Of a DNA stretch of 64,000 nucleotides, positions 47,977 through 57,172 are shown piece after piece. Under the pieces are notes generated by a model. It did no database searches. It was not told where the DNA came from and saw only the letters and a list, made by a program, of their open reading frames with translations. The first letter of the stretch is position 1. Each line of letters begins with the position of its first letter. The position numbers were made by a program, and so were the translations under genes. Where the stretch lies: assembly GCA_000245075.1 (NCBI GenBank), contig JH599949.1, forward strand, positions 1 to 64,000, written 5' to 3'. Origin of the DNA: Acetobacteraceae bacterium AT-5844. GTDB taxonomy: Bacteria > Pseudomonadota > Alphaproteobacteria > Acetobacterales > Acetobacteraceae.

Positions 47977-48490
47977 GCTCTCACGGCGCCTGCTCCTGGC
48001 CGGCATGCCACTGGCGCTGATGGCGGCGGCGCCCGCCGGCAGCGCCCATGATTTCCGCTTTCCCGCCATCGAGGGCGGGGAGATCAACCTCGCCGACCAC
48101 CGGGGCAAACCGATCCTGGTGGTGAACACGGCCAGCTTCTGTGGCTTCGCCCCGCAATTCGCGGCGCTGCAAAAGCTGCATGAGCGATTCGCGCCGGAAG
48201 GGTTGCTGGTGGTCGGCGTGCCCTCCAACGACTTCAATCAGGAAGCCGCCGACAACGAGGCCGTGAAGGAATTCTGCGAGGCGGAGTTCGGCGTCGATTT
48301 CCCGATGGCGGCCATCAGCCATGTGAAGGGTGCCCAGGCGCATCCCTTCTTTGCCTGGGCGGGCGAGCCCGGGTGGAACTTCTACAAATACCTCATTGGG
48401 AAGGATGGATCGCTCATCCAGTCCTTCCCCAGCCGGGTGACGCCCGATTCCCCGGAGCTGCTGCGGCTGATCGAGGCCAGCCTGTCCTGA
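47969..48490 (+). CDS. Glutathione peroxidase family protein with exported N-terminus
   Basis: 173 aa. Cys-type thiol peroxidase with catalytic Cys58 (VNTASFCGFAPQF), Gln91 (NDFNQE) and Trp136-Asn137 (WNFYKYL). The first 26 residues (ELSRRLLLAGMPLALMAAAPAGSA) look like a Tat/Sec signal, so it should act in the periplasm against peroxides. Most bacterial glutathione peroxidases are cytoplasmic. The ATG at 47969 lies inside the preceding gene (8-nt overlap), so the two are co-expressed. Confidence 0.9.
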   Translation: MAELSRRLLLAGMPLALMAAAPAGSAHDFRFPAIEGGEINLADHRGKPILVVNTASFCGFAPQFAALQKLHERFAPEGLLVVGVPSNDFNQEAADNEAVKEFCEAEFGVDFPMAAISHVKGAQAHPFFAWAGEPGWNFYKYLIGKDGSLIQSFPSRVTPDSPELLRLIEASLS

Positions 48491-48561
48491 TGTCCGTTTC
48501 GTAATGGCGTGATTCGGCCCGTGGCGTGCTTATTGGCGCCGCGGGCCTTCGCCGCACGACG

Positions 48562-49842
48562 ATGACGGACTTCCCCCCCATGCAGCAGAGTACCGGCGCC
48601 GCCTCCGCCCCGGCGGCCGCAGTCCCGGAGGAGCCACGCCTCCTCAGCCAGCCCAATCTCCTGGCCTTCCTCGGCAGCAGAAGCCTCTCCGCCCTGGCCT
48701 ACCAGATGCAGACGGTGGCCGTCGGCTGGCAGATCTATGAGCTGACACGCAGCGCCATGGCGCTGGGGCTGGTGGGCCTGGCGCAATTCCTGCCCATGGT
48801 GCTGCTGGTCTTCGTCTCCGGCCAGGTGGTGGACAGGTTCGACCGGCGGCGAATCGCCGCCATCTGCCAGGGGCTTTCCGCCCTCTGCGCCGTGGCCTTC
48901 GCCTATGCCTCCTTCACCAACGCCATCACGCCCGCGATGATCTATGTGCTCATCGCATTGTTCGGCGTCGCCAAGGCCTTCGAGGGCCCGAGCCTCCAGG
49001 CGCTGCTGCCCGGGCTGGTGCCGCCGGCCATCTTCTCCCGCGCGGCCGCGCTCTCGGCGTCCTGCTTCCAGACTGTCACCATCATCGGCCCCTCGGCGGG
49101 CGGCCTGCTCTACGGGCTGGGGGCGGGGGTGGTGTATTCCATCGTCGCCGCCATCTTCGCGCTCGCGGCCCTCTCCGCCAGCCTGATCCGCATGCGCCAG
49201 CCCGCCCGGCCGAGAGACAAGGTGACGCTGGAGGCGGTGTTCGGCGGGCTGCGCTTCATCCGCTCCCGCCCTGAGATCATGGGCGCCATCTCGCTCGACA
49301 TGTTCGCCGTGCTGCTGGGCGGGGCGGTGGCGATGATGCCGCTCTATGCGCACGACATCCTGCATGCCGGCCCCTGGGGCCTCGGCATTCTGCGCGGGGC
49401 GCCGGCGGTGGGGGCACTGGCCGTTTCCATCCTGCTCGCGCGGAAGCCCATCAAGCGCCATGCGGGGCTGCTGATGTTCGGCGCGGTGGCGGTGTTCGGG
49501 CTGGCCAACATCGCTTTCGGCTTCTCCACCTGGCTGCCGCTCTCGGCACTGGCGCTGGCGGTGGCGGGCGGCGCGGATGTGGTGAGCGTCGTCGTCCGCT
49601 CCACCCTGGTTCAGCTGCGCACGCCGGATGACATGCGGGGCAGGGTGGCGGCGGTGAACATGCTGTTCATCGGCACCTCCAACCAACTCGGTGAGTTCCG
49701 CAGCGGCACGCTGGCGGCGGGTATCGGCCCCGTGGCCTCGGTGGTGCTCGGCGGGGTCGGCACGGTGGTCGTGGCCGGGGTCTGGATGAAGCTTTTCCCG
49801 AAGCTGCGGAACTTGCAGCGGCTGGATGAGGAGGTGGCCTGA
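48562..49842 (+). CDS. MFS transporter (enterobactin-exporter / MFS_3 type)
   Basis: 426 aa from the ATG at 48562, with a 40-residue Ala/Pro-rich cytoplasmic lead and about 11-12 membrane segments. VGWQIYELTRSAMALGLVGLAQFLP, the loop-2/3 motif VVDRFDRRR and QLRTPDDMRGRVAAVNMLF are typical of the EntS-like efflux group. Substrate unknown. It converges on parC with 18 nt between stops. Confidence 0.9.
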   Translation: MTDFPPMQQSTGAASAPAAAVPEEPRLLSQPNLLAFLGSRSLSALAYQMQTVAVGWQIYELTRSAMALGLVGLAQFLPMVLLVFVSGQVVDRFDRRRIAAICQGLSALCAVAFAYASFTNAITPAMIYVLIALFGVAKAFEGPSLQALLPGLVPPAIFSRAAALSASCFQTVTIIGPSAGGLLYGLGAGVVYSIVAAIFALAALSASLIRMRQPARPRDKVTLEAVFGGLRFIRSRPEIMGAISLDMFAVLLGGAVAMMPLYAHDILHAGPWGLGILRGAPAVGALAVSILLARKPIKRHAGLLMFGAVAVFGLANIAFGFSTWLPLSALALAVAGGADVVSVVVRSTLVQLRTPDDMRGRVAAVNMLFIGTSNQLGEFRSGTLAAGIGPVASVVLGGVGTVVVAGVWMKLFPKLRNLQRLDEEVA

Positions 49843-49860
49843 GGCCACCCCCTTCCGGCA

Positions 49861-52095
49861 TCAGTCGCCGAAGCGGTTGCTCTTCGGGAAGCCGTTCGGC
49901 GCCTGCTTGCCGGCGCCGGCACGGTTGCCGCGCCAGGTGGTGAGGTCCGTCTCCAGCCGTGTCCGCTCGCCGAGGCGCCAGGTCAGGCCTTCCTTGGCGG
50001 TGAACACCTTCACATCCGCCATGCCGCCATCGCGGTAGCCTTGCAGGGCCACGCCACGGCCGCGCACCATCTCCGGCAGCTGCTCGACGGGAAAGACGAG
50101 CAGCTTGCGGTTCTGGCCCACCACCGCGACGGTATCGCCATCGGCGGGGATGCAGGTGGCGGCCTCATTCGGGCTGTCCACCACCAGCACCTGCTTGCCG
50201 GTGCGCTTCTCGGCCACCAGATCCTCGCTCTTCACGAGGAAGCCGCGCCCGTCCGTCGAGGCGACGAGATGCTTCACGCCCTCCTGCCAGACGAAGAGGG
50301 TGACGACATCATCCTCATTGGTCAGGTCCACCATCAGACGCACCGGCTGGCCATCGCCACGGCCGCGCGGCAGGGCCTCGGCCTTCAGGGTGAAGCACTT
50401 GCCGTTGGTGGCGAAGAGGCACAGCCGATCCGTCGTCTGCGCATGCAGCAGGAATTTGAGCTTGTCGCCTTCCTTGAACCGCTGCTCCGTCTCCGGCGAG
50501 ATGTGGCCCTTCAGCGCGCGGATCCAGCCCTTCTCGGAGAGGATGACCGTGATGGGCTCCTTCTCCACGAAGGCACTCTCATCGATGATGACGGCGGCGG
50601 GGGCGGTGTCCAGCGTCGTGCGGCGCCGGCCGATCTCGGTCTCCTCGCCATACTTCTCCCGCGTTTTCTCGATTTCCTCGGCGATCTTGTTCCAGCGCTT
50701 CGTCTCGCTGGACAGCAGGCCCTGGAGGGATTTCTGTTCCGCCGAGAGCTTCTTGTGCTCCTTGCGGATTTCCATCTCCTCGAGCTTGCGCAGGGCGCGC
50801 AGCCGCATGTTGAGGATGGCCTCGGCCTGCATCTCGGTCAGGTCGAAGGTGGCGATCAGCGCCTGCTTCGGATGATCCTCCTCACGGACGATGCGGATCA
50901 CCTCATCCAGGTTCAGGTAGACGATGAGGTAGCCGTCCAGGATCTCCAGCCGGCGGGCGATGGCATCCAGCCGGTGCTGGCTGCGGCGCACCAGCACCTC
51001 GTGCCGGTGGTTCAGCCAGGACCGCAGTACCTGCTTCAGCCCCATCACCTGCGGCGTGCGGCTGGCATCCAGCACGTTCATGTTGAGGGGGAAGCGATTT
51101 TCCAACGGCGTGGCGCGGAACAGCGTCTCCATCATCACCGCCGGGTCGATGTTCCGGTTCTTCGGCTCCAGCACGATGCGGACGATATCGGTGCTCTCAT
51201 CCCGGACATCCGCCAGCAGGGGGAGCTTCTTTTCCTCCAGCAGCGCGGCGATCTTCTCGATCAGCCCGGATTTCTGCACCTGATAGGGAATCTCCGTGAC
51301 GACCACCTGCCAGGTGCCGTTCTTCAGCGATTCCTTCTCCCACCGCGCACGTATGCGGAAGCCGCCGCGCCCGGTGGCATAAGCCTCGCGCACCGCTTCT
51401 GCCGGTTCCACCAGAATGCCGCCCGTCGGGAAATCGGGGCCCGGCATGTGGAGCAACAGGTCGTCCAGCTCCGCCTTGGGGTTGCGGATCAGCTCCAGCG
51501 CGGCCGCGCACAGCTCGCCCGCGTTATGCGGGGGGATGGAGGTGGCCATGCCGACCGCGATGCCCGCCGCGCCATTGGCCAGCAGGTTGGGGAAGGCGGC
51601 GGGGAGCACGATGGGCTCCTGCTCCTCGCCATCATAGGTGGCGCGGAAATCGACCGCGTTCTCCTCGATGCCTTCCAGCATGGACTGGGCGATGGCCGTC
51701 AGCCGCGCCTCGGTATACCGCATGGCGGCGGCGTTATCGCCGTCGATATTGCCGAAATTGCCCTGGCCCTCGACCAGCGTGTACCGGGCCGCGAATTCCT
51801 GGGCGAGCCGCACCATGGCCTCGTAGATCGAGGCGTCGCCATGGGGGTGATACTTACCCATCACGTCGCCGACGATGCGGGCGCATTTCTTGAAGCCGCC
51901 ATTGGGGTCCAGCCGGAGCTGGTGCATGGCCCAGAGCAGGCGGCGGTGCACCGGCTTCAGCCCGTCCCGCACATCCGGCAGGGAGCGTGCCGTGATGGTG
52001 GACATGGCATAGGCCAGGTAGCGCTCGGACAGGGCGGCGGTGAAGTTCGTCGGGATCTCGCCGTCCTGCGGCAGAGTGGTCAGGTCATCGGGCAT
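49861..52095 (-). CDS. parC: DNA topoisomerase IV subunit A
   Basis: Breakage-reunion subunit that decatenates daughter chromosomes. 744 aa. Start [27 protein letters not shown], the quinolone-determining region [12 protein letters not shown] with the wild-type-like Ser and Glu, and catalytic Tyr in [10 protein letters not shown]. The C-terminal beta-propeller is short (about 230 residues), fitting ParC rather than GyrA, and no GyrA-box is seen. In many relatives parC follows recO, but here the two are separated. Confidence 0.95.
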   Translation of the reverse strand: MPDDLTTLPQDGEIPTNFTAALSERYLAYAMSTITARSLPDVRDGLKPVHRRLLWAMHQLRLDPNGGFKKCARIVGDVMGKYHPHGDASIYEAMVRLAQEFAARYTLVEGQGNFGNIDGDNAAAMRYTEARLTAIAQSMLEGIEENAVDFRATYDGEEQEPIVLPAAFPNLLANGAAGIAVGMATSIPPHNAGELCAAALELIRNPKAELDDLLLHMPGPDFPTGGILVEPAEAVREAYATGRGGFRIRARWEKESLKNGTWQVVVTEIPYQVQKSGLIEKIAALLEEKKLPLLADVRDESTDIVRIVLEPKNRNIDPAVMMETLFRATPLENRFPLNMNVLDASRTPQVMGLKQVLRSWLNHRHEVLVRRSQHRLDAIARRLEILDGYLIVYLNLDEVIRIVREEDHPKQALIATFDLTEMQAEAILNMRLRALRKLEEMEIRKEHKKLSAEQKSLQGLLSSETKRWNKIAEEIEKTREKYGEETEIGRRRTTLDTAPAAVIIDESAFVEKEPITVILSEKGWIRALKGHISPETEQRFKEGDKLKFLLHAQTTDRLCLFATNGKCFTLKAEALPRGRGDGQPVRLMVDLTNEDDVVTLFVWQEGVKHLVASTDGRGFLVKSEDLVAEKRTGKQVLVVDSPNEAATCIPADGDTVAVVGQNRKLLVFPVEQLPEMVRGRGVALQGYRDGGMADVKVFTAKEGLTWRLGERTRLETDLTTWRGNRAGAGKQAPNGFPKSNRFGD

Positions 52096-52309
52096 GCTGG
52101 GCTCCCTGGCAGGTCGGACGGGCGCAGACAGGCCAGCGCGAGGGCTGGGCCGTCATGCGGGGGCTAGCGCATTGCGGGCCGCGACGCCAGAGGATGAGAA
52201 CATTACAGAAACAGGGAAGCGCGCCAGCCTGGGCGGCGACAACCCGTTCGCCACCTTGAGCGTTAGGCGCGGGACGGCCTGGAACGGCCGCATTCAAGGA
52301 GTGACGCCC

Positions 52310-52774
52310 ATGAGCATCTTCGGTTCCATCCTGACCAAAATTTTCGGTCAATCACCGGCCGCGGCGCAAGAGGCGGCTCAGGCACCCAGTGCGGCGGCGC
52401 CCTCCGCCGCCCCCTCCATGCCGCCGCCTGGCGCGCCCCTTCCCACCGGCGACGTCGCGCCCACGCCTGCGCCCGGGGGCACCGCGGCCTCCGCCGCCGC
52501 GGCGGCTCCGCCGCAGCAGGGGGACGTCAATGCCGTGCTGACCGAGATGGCGGCCAAGAACGGGCAGAAGCTGAACTGGAAGCAATCCATCGTGGACCTG
52601 ATGAAGCTGCTGGGGCTCGACAGCAGCCTGGAGGCCCGCAAGGAACTCGCCAGGGAACTCAACTACTCCGGCGACACCAACGATTCCGCCACCATGAACA
52701 TCTGGCTGCATAAGCAGGTCATGGCCAAGCTGGCGGAAAACGGGGGCATCGTGCCGCCTGAACTGCGGAGCTGA
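52310..52774 (+). CDS. DUF3597 domain protein, long form
   Basis: 154 aa. N-terminal motif MSIFGSILTKIFG, then a low-complexity Ala/Pro/Gly linker (about residues 15-68). A C-terminal DUF3597 domain follows (VNAVLTEMAAKNGQKLNWKQSIVDLMKLLGLDSS ... LAENGGIVPPELRS). Function of DUF3597 is not established; the domain resembles a LysM-associated or scaffold helical bundle in other proteins. No signal peptide. Paralogue of the next gene. Confidence 0.85.
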   Translation: MSIFGSILTKIFGQSPAAAQEAAQAPSAAAPSAAPSMPPPGAPLPTGDVAPTPAPGGTAASAAAAAPPQQGDVNAVLTEMAAKNGQKLNWKQSIVDLMKLLGLDSSLEARKELARELNYSGDTNDSATMNIWLHKQVMAKLAENGGIVPPELRS

Positions 52775-52974
52775 CAGTCTGCGCCGGCCGCCTCGCTGAG
52801 AAGGGTGCGGCCGGTTGGCTCGAAGCAATGGCTGCTGTTCCCCAGCGCCTCGAACCGATTCGGAAACGCTTGCCGGAAATCCGACATGGCACCCCTGCCG
52901 CCGAGAACCGGGGCGGGGGCGCTGCTGTTGTACCCTGAGAGGCAAGAAAGACCCGCTAAGAGGGAGAGAGGCCG

Positions 52975-53301
52975 ATGAGCGTGCTTGGCTCGATCATGTC
53001 CAAGGTCTTCCATGGCCCGCATGTGGAGGCCGGGCAGCAGGTGGACCTGCCCGTGTTGCTGGACCGCATGGCGGAAGAACGGCCGATTCTGGAACCCCTG
53101 GATTGGGGGCGGTCCATCGTGGATCTGCTGAAGCTGCTGAACCTGGACAGCGGCCCCGATGCCCGCCGGGCATTGGCGCTGGAACTGCGCTACTCGGGAG
53201 ACCCCAACCACATCCTGCAGCTCAACCAATGGCTCCATCGTGAGGTCATGAACAAGCTGGCGGAGAAGGGGGCGAAGGTTCCGCCGGAGCTGCGTCACTG
53301 A
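52975..53301 (+). CDS. DUF3597 domain protein, short form
   Basis: 108 aa with the same N-terminal motif (MSVLGSIMSKVFHG) and the same C-terminal domain (LDWGRSIVDLLKLLNLDSGPDARRALALELRYSG ... LAEKGAKVPPELRH) as its neighbour but without the Ala/Pro linker. Tandem duplication is clear. Ribosome site GGGAGAGAGG upstream. Function unknown; predicted cytoplasmic. Confidence 0.85.
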   Translation: MSVLGSIMSKVFHGPHVEAGQQVDLPVLLDRMAEERPILEPLDWGRSIVDLLKLLNLDSGPDARRALALELRYSGDPNHILQLNQWLHREVMNKLAEKGAKVPPELRH

Positions 53302-53320
53302 CCGCAGGCAGGGATGCGAC

Positions 53321-53344
53321 GCCTGCCGCCGGGTTGCGGCGGGC
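53321..53344 (+). terminator. Hairpin after the DUF3597 pair
   Basis: GCCTGCCGC / GCGGCGGGC (9 bp with one T:G pair, 6-nt loop) 20 nt after the second DUF3597 gene. No U-tract. Confidence 0.45.
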
Positions 53345-53499
53345 GCTGCCGTAGCTGCTTCGGACGCCAGTCGACGCATCCTCACAAAGCCGCAAGCGTC
53401 GGACAGCCGGGGTAGCGCTCCCCGCATTCCTGGCCATAGTCGTCAGGCAACCGCCGCCGAGAATAACAAGACGGGCGGCAGACGGGAGAAGAGACAGGA

Positions 53500-54918
53500 A
53501 TGAGCGCCCATTTGGAGGCTGTCGCGCGCCGGGAGGCCGTACAGCCGGAGGACCCCTATCGCCTTACGCAGGACGGCATTCTGGAGCCGCCGGTCGGCTG
53601 GAAACATTCACTCAAGCATCTTGGGCCGGGCCTCATCCTCAGCGCTTCCATCGTCGGCTCTGGCGAATTGATCGTCACGACCACCCTGGGCGCCACGGTC
53701 GGCTTCGCGCTGCTGTGGATGGTCATCTTCAGCACCTTCGTAAAGGTCGCCGTGCAGGTTGAGTTGGCGCGCTGGTGCATCTCAACCGGCCAGCCAGCGC
53801 TCACCGGCTACAACAAGGTTGGCCCGCATGTCGGGCGCCTTAGCTGGATCAACTTACTCTGGGCGCTGATGGCGCTTTCGAAGGTGATGCAGATGGGCGG
53901 CGTGGTCGGCGGTGTCGCCCTCGCACTCAGCATCATCATGCCGCTGGGCGGAGACCCCCTGGGCACGACCTCCCTCACCATCTGGACGGTGATCGTCGTC
54001 GTCACCAGCATCCTTCTGCTCTACAGCAACAGTTATAGCCGCATTGAACGCGGGGCCGGCTTCGCGGTGGTGGTGTTCTCCTTCATCACCATCGGCATCG
54101 CGCTGGGCCTGCCATTCACGCCCTTCGCCTATTCCATGGACGATATTGCCAGCGGCCTTTCGCTGGCCATTCCGGCCGGTGCCATCGGTGCCGCCATCGC
54201 CATGTTCGGCATCACGGGCGTCGGCGCGGATGAGCTGACCTTCTACACCTACTGGTGCATCGAGAAGGGCTATGCCCGCCATGTCGGCCCGAATGACGGC
54301 AGCGAGGCCTGGCAGCGCCGCGCCAAGGGCTGGATCAGCGTCATGTACAAGGACGCCTTCCTCTCCTGGGTGATCTACACCTTCGGTACCATTGCCTTCT
54401 TCATCATGGGCGCGGCGGTGCTGCATCCGCAGGGCGTCGTCCCGCAGGGCAATGAGATGATCACCGCCCTTTCGCGCATGTACACGGATACGCTGGGCGA
54501 GTGGGCGGGCCTGCTGTTCCTGGTGGGCGCGGTGGTGGTGCTGGGCTCCACGCTCTGGGCCGCCGTGCCGAGCTGGTCCCGCATGTATACCAACCTGCTG
54601 TCGGAAATGGGGGTGCTGAACTGGCACGATACCGCCACGCGCCTGCGCTGGATCCGTGCCTTTACTGTGGGCCTGCCGTTGATCTGGGGCCTGGCCTATC
54701 TCTTCGTCCGCTCGCCGGTCGTGATGGTGCAGATTGGCGGCATCGCCACCGGCATCTTCCTGCTGGCCGTGGTGGTCGCCGTCTGGCACCTGAGGCGGAC
54801 GGAGACGGACCCACGGCTCTATGGCGGTGGCGCATTCAACGCGCTGCTGGTGGTCAGCAGCATCGCCATCGTGCTGCTCGGCGTCTACACTGGGCTCAGC
54901 GCCTTCAAGCTGGTCTGA
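53500..54918 (+). CDS. Nramp-superfamily transporter lacking the metal-binding motif
   Basis: 472 aa with about 11 membrane segments in an Nramp-like LeuT fold. In the first segment the canonical metal motif Asp-Pro-Gly-Asn is replaced (GLILSASIVGSGELI, residues 45-58). In the sixth, the Met-Pro-His motif is replaced by GITGVGADE (237-245). The protein is therefore unlikely to be a classical Mn/Fe importer; the GSGE/ADE residues suggest a different cation or solute. GGAGAAGAGACAGGA before the ATG is a good ribosome site. Confidence 0.85.
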   Translation: MSAHLEAVARREAVQPEDPYRLTQDGILEPPVGWKHSLKHLGPGLILSASIVGSGELIVTTTLGATVGFALLWMVIFSTFVKVAVQVELARWCISTGQPALTGYNKVGPHVGRLSWINLLWALMALSKVMQMGGVVGGVALALSIIMPLGGDPLGTTSLTIWTVIVVVTSILLLYSNSYSRIERGAGFAVVVFSFITIGIALGLPFTPFAYSMDDIASGLSLAIPAGAIGAAIAMFGITGVGADELTFYTYWCIEKGYARHVGPNDGSEAWQRRAKGWISVMYKDAFLSWVIYTFGTIAFFIMGAAVLHPQGVVPQGNEMITALSRMYTDTLGEWAGLLFLVGAVVVLGSTLWAAVPSWSRMYTNLLSEMGVLNWHDTATRLRWIRAFTVGLPLIWGLAYLFVRSPVVMVQIGGIATGIFLLAVVVAVWHLRRTETDPRLYGGGAFNALLVVSSIAIVLLGVYTGLSAFKLV

Positions 54919-54927
54919 GCAAAACCG

Positions 54928-54948
54928 GGGAGGGGCAATACCCCTCCC
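54928..54948. terminator. Bidirectional terminator between Nramp-like gene and mug
   Basis: GGGAGGGG / CCCCTCCC (8 bp, perfect) with a CAATA loop; on the minus strand it is followed by CGGTTTT, so it suits mug termination best and may also stop the convergent transporter transcript. Confidence 0.7.
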
Positions 54949-54955
54949 TGGGGCT

Positions 54956-55486
54956 TCAGAGTATAGCCCCGCCGCTCTGTGGCGTGGCATGGAACCAGGC
55001 GCCGAGGGCATGCCACGGCCTGTCGTCCCAGAAGCGACTCGCTTGCCCCGAGGTCGAGGGCAGGACCCAGAGGGGCGGGAAGTCCAGCGGACCTTCCACC
55101 CGCCCATAGCGCAGCGCGGCTGTACGTCGCCCCAGAAAGGCCGCTGCCGGTGCCTTGGCAGTGAAGGCAACCGCCGCCGGCTTCACGGCGAGGATGCGCG
55201 CCGCGAAATCCGCCGGGTCATAGGCGTCCGGCGGCAATTCGTCGTCGTTGCCGCTCGCATGCTTGGCCATGTCGGTCAGGCCGATGCCGAGCTTCAGCAA
55301 CTCCGGATACTCGGCCGGCGCAAGGCGGCGCGGTGTCAGCCCGGATTCATGCAGCACCCGCCAGAACCGGTTGCCGGGGTGGGCATAATAGGCCCCTCTT
55401 GCCGCCGAGACGGCCCCCGGCGCGCTGCCACAGAACACCAGCCGCAGCCCAGGCCGCAGGAGGTCCGGCAGTACCGGCTGCCTCAT
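54956..55486 (-). CDS. mug: Mismatch-specific uracil/thymine DNA glycosylase
   Basis: Removes U or T mispaired with G and etheno-cytosine. 176 aa. Family motifs: LVFCGSAPGAVSAARGAYYAHPGNRFW (residues 16-42, with the catalytic-region Asn in GNRFW), GIGLTDMAK and the DNA-wedge region LPSTSGQASRFW. The ATG overlaps the recO stop by 4 nt, so it is the last gene of lepB-rnc-era-recO-mug. Confidence 0.93.
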   Translation of the reverse strand: MRQPVLPDLLRPGLRLVFCGSAPGAVSAARGAYYAHPGNRFWRVLHESGLTPRRLAPAEYPELLKLGIGLTDMAKHASGNDDELPPDAYDPADFAARILAVKPAAVAFTAKAPAAAFLGRRTAALRYGRVEGPLDFPPLWVLPSTSGQASRFWDDRPWHALGAWFHATPQSGGAIL

Positions 55487-56214
55487 GCCGCCATATCCGC
55501 CACGCGATGTTCTAGCCGCTCCCGCGCGGGAGGAACCGGGCGGTGGCGGGCGCCAAAGGCATCCCGTGCCAGGAAGTGGCCGGTCAGGCGCAGGCCCTGC
55601 AGCCAGGCGGCCGGGTCCCGCTCCGCCTGGGCGCCGTGGAGGAAGCTGGGAAGCGGCAACAGCCGCCCGGCATAAGGCGCCGCGGCCTCCTCCGACACAG
55701 CGCGGCCGGTGCGGGGGGAGACCCAGTTCAGATCCTCTTTCCCACCCGTGGCGGCGCAGCGGGAGAGGTCCAGCCCATAGCCCAGCGCCTCCAGCAGCAG
55801 CATCTCCCAGCGGACATACTCCGCCAGCATCTCCTGCCCGCCCTGTTGCAGATGGGCGAGCAGCGGCAGCATCGCGGCGAAGACGGCGGGCTGGGGCTCA
55901 CGCTCCGGTAGGGCATCGGCGGCCAGGGCGCAGGCTGAGCTGAGCAGGTCCAGTGCCAGCGGGTCGTCCATGGCGAGCGCCGCGGTGGGGTGCACCATCT
56001 CGCCTGTCATATGGCCCAGCTGGTCCGGCAGGCGGCCCACCCAGCGGACCTCTACTAGGTTTCCCGGCTGCCATAGCCCGGACTGCGCGCGGGAGAAGCC
56101 CCCCCGCACCAGCCCGGCGTAACGCCCGTGCTCAGCCGTCAAGACGGAGACGATGGCTCCGCCTTCGCCATAGGGGCGAGCCTCCAGCACAACGGCAGGG
56201 GCTTCCCACTCCAT
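55483..56214 (-). CDS. recO: DNA repair protein RecO
   Basis: Recombination mediator that works with RecF/RecR to load RecA. 243 aa. N-terminal OB fold starting MEWEAPAVVLEARPYGEGGAIVSVLTAEHGRYAGLVRGG. The helical C-terminal part has two Cys only, not the zinc-binding four of some homologues. Start ATG at 56214, 10 nt after the era stop; upstream open codons are inside era. Confidence 0.94.
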   Translation of the reverse strand: MEWEAPAVVLEARPYGEGGAIVSVLTAEHGRYAGLVRGGFSRAQSGLWQPGNLVEVRWVGRLPDQLGHMTGEMVHPTAALAMDDPLALDLLSSACALAADALPEREPQPAVFAAMLPLLAHLQQGGQEMLAEYVRWEMLLLEALGYGLDLSRCAATGGKEDLNWVSPRTGRAVSEEAAAPYAGRLLPLPSFLHGAQAERDPAAWLQGLRLTGHFLARDAFGARHRPVPPARERLEHRVADMAA

Positions 56215-56224
56215 CGCAATGGCC

Positions 56225-57163
56225 TCAGCCGATATCTTCCAGGCCGATGGCACGGATGCGGGCGCGCTCTTCGTCCCAGCCCTGGCGTTCCTTGACGTTG
56301 AGGAACAGGTGGACGCGGCGCTCCAGCAGCTTCTCCAGCTCACTCCGCGCCCGGCGGCCGATTTCCTTCACCTTCGCACCGCCATCGCCGATGATGATGG
56401 CCTTCTGCGAGGCGCGGCCGACATAGATGGTGCAGTCGATCCGCACAGAACCATCCCGCCGCTCTTCCCACTGCTCGGTTTCCACAGTGGTGTGGTGCGG
56501 CACTTCCTCATGCGTCTGGCGCAGGATCTGCTCGCGCACGATCTCGGCCGCCAGCATCCGGTCCGGCAGGTCGGAGAGGTCGTCCTCGGGGAAGAGGTAT
56601 GGCCCGTAAGGCACGCGCCCAGCCATCAGGTCCAGCATCCGCTCCACGCCATCGCCCGTCTCGGCGCTGACCATCAGCGTTTCCTCGAACTGCAGCTGTT
56701 CGTTGAGCGCGGCGGTCAGCGGCAGCAGGCGCTTGGTGTCGATCAGGTCGGTCTTGTTCAGCACCAGCCAGACGGGGACCTTGGATCGCTTCAGCACCGA
56801 GACGATGGATTGCAGCGCCTCGGTCAGCCCGGCGCGGGCATCGACCACCAGCATGGCGAGGTCGGCATCCTGGGTGCTTTCCCAGGCGGCGGCCACCATG
56901 GCGCGGTCCAGCCGCCGGCGCGGGCTGAAGATGCCTGGCGTGTCCGCCAGCACCAGCTGCGCGTCGTTATGCATCACCACGGCGCGGATGCGGAAGCGCG
57001 TCGTCTGCGGCTTGGGCGAGACGATGGAGACCTTGCTGCCCGCCAGGCGGTTCACCAGGGTGGACTTGCCGGCATTCGGCGCGCCCACCACGGCGATGAT
57101 GCCGCAGCGGGTCTGCGTGGGAGTGTCGTCGCCGGCGGGAGCGGGTGCAGGGGTGTCGGTCAT
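56225..57163 (-). CDS. era: GTPase Era
   Basis: GTPase that helps 30S ribosome assembly and 16S rRNA maturation. 312 aa. G1 GAPNAGKST (27-35), G2/G3 region RFRIRAVV ... DTPGIF, G4 NKTD; C-terminal KH domain with QKAIIIGDGGAKVKEIG. A 20-residue Pro/Asp/Thr-rich lead is unusual but short. It follows rnc after 9 nt. Confidence 0.96.
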   Translation of the reverse strand: MTDTPAPAPAGDDTPTQTRCGIIAVVGAPNAGKSTLVNRLAGSKVSIVSPKPQTTRFRIRAVVMHNDAQLVLADTPGIFSPRRRLDRAMVAAAWESTQDADLAMLVVDARAGLTEALQSIVSVLKRSKVPVWLVLNKTDLIDTKRLLPLTAALNEQLQFEETLMVSAETGDGVERMLDLMAGRVPYGPYLFPEDDLSDLPDRMLAAEIVREQILRQTHEEVPHHTTVETEQWEERRDGSVRIDCTIYVGRASQKAIIIGDGGAKVKEIGRRARSELEKLLERRVHLFLNVKERQGWDEERARIRAIGLEDIG

Positions 57164-57172
57164 CTCTCTTCT

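Noticed and set aside
50041-52167. 708-codon open frame antisense to parC
   Set aside because: ParC is unambiguous on the other strand; the antisense product is low-complexity shadow sequence.
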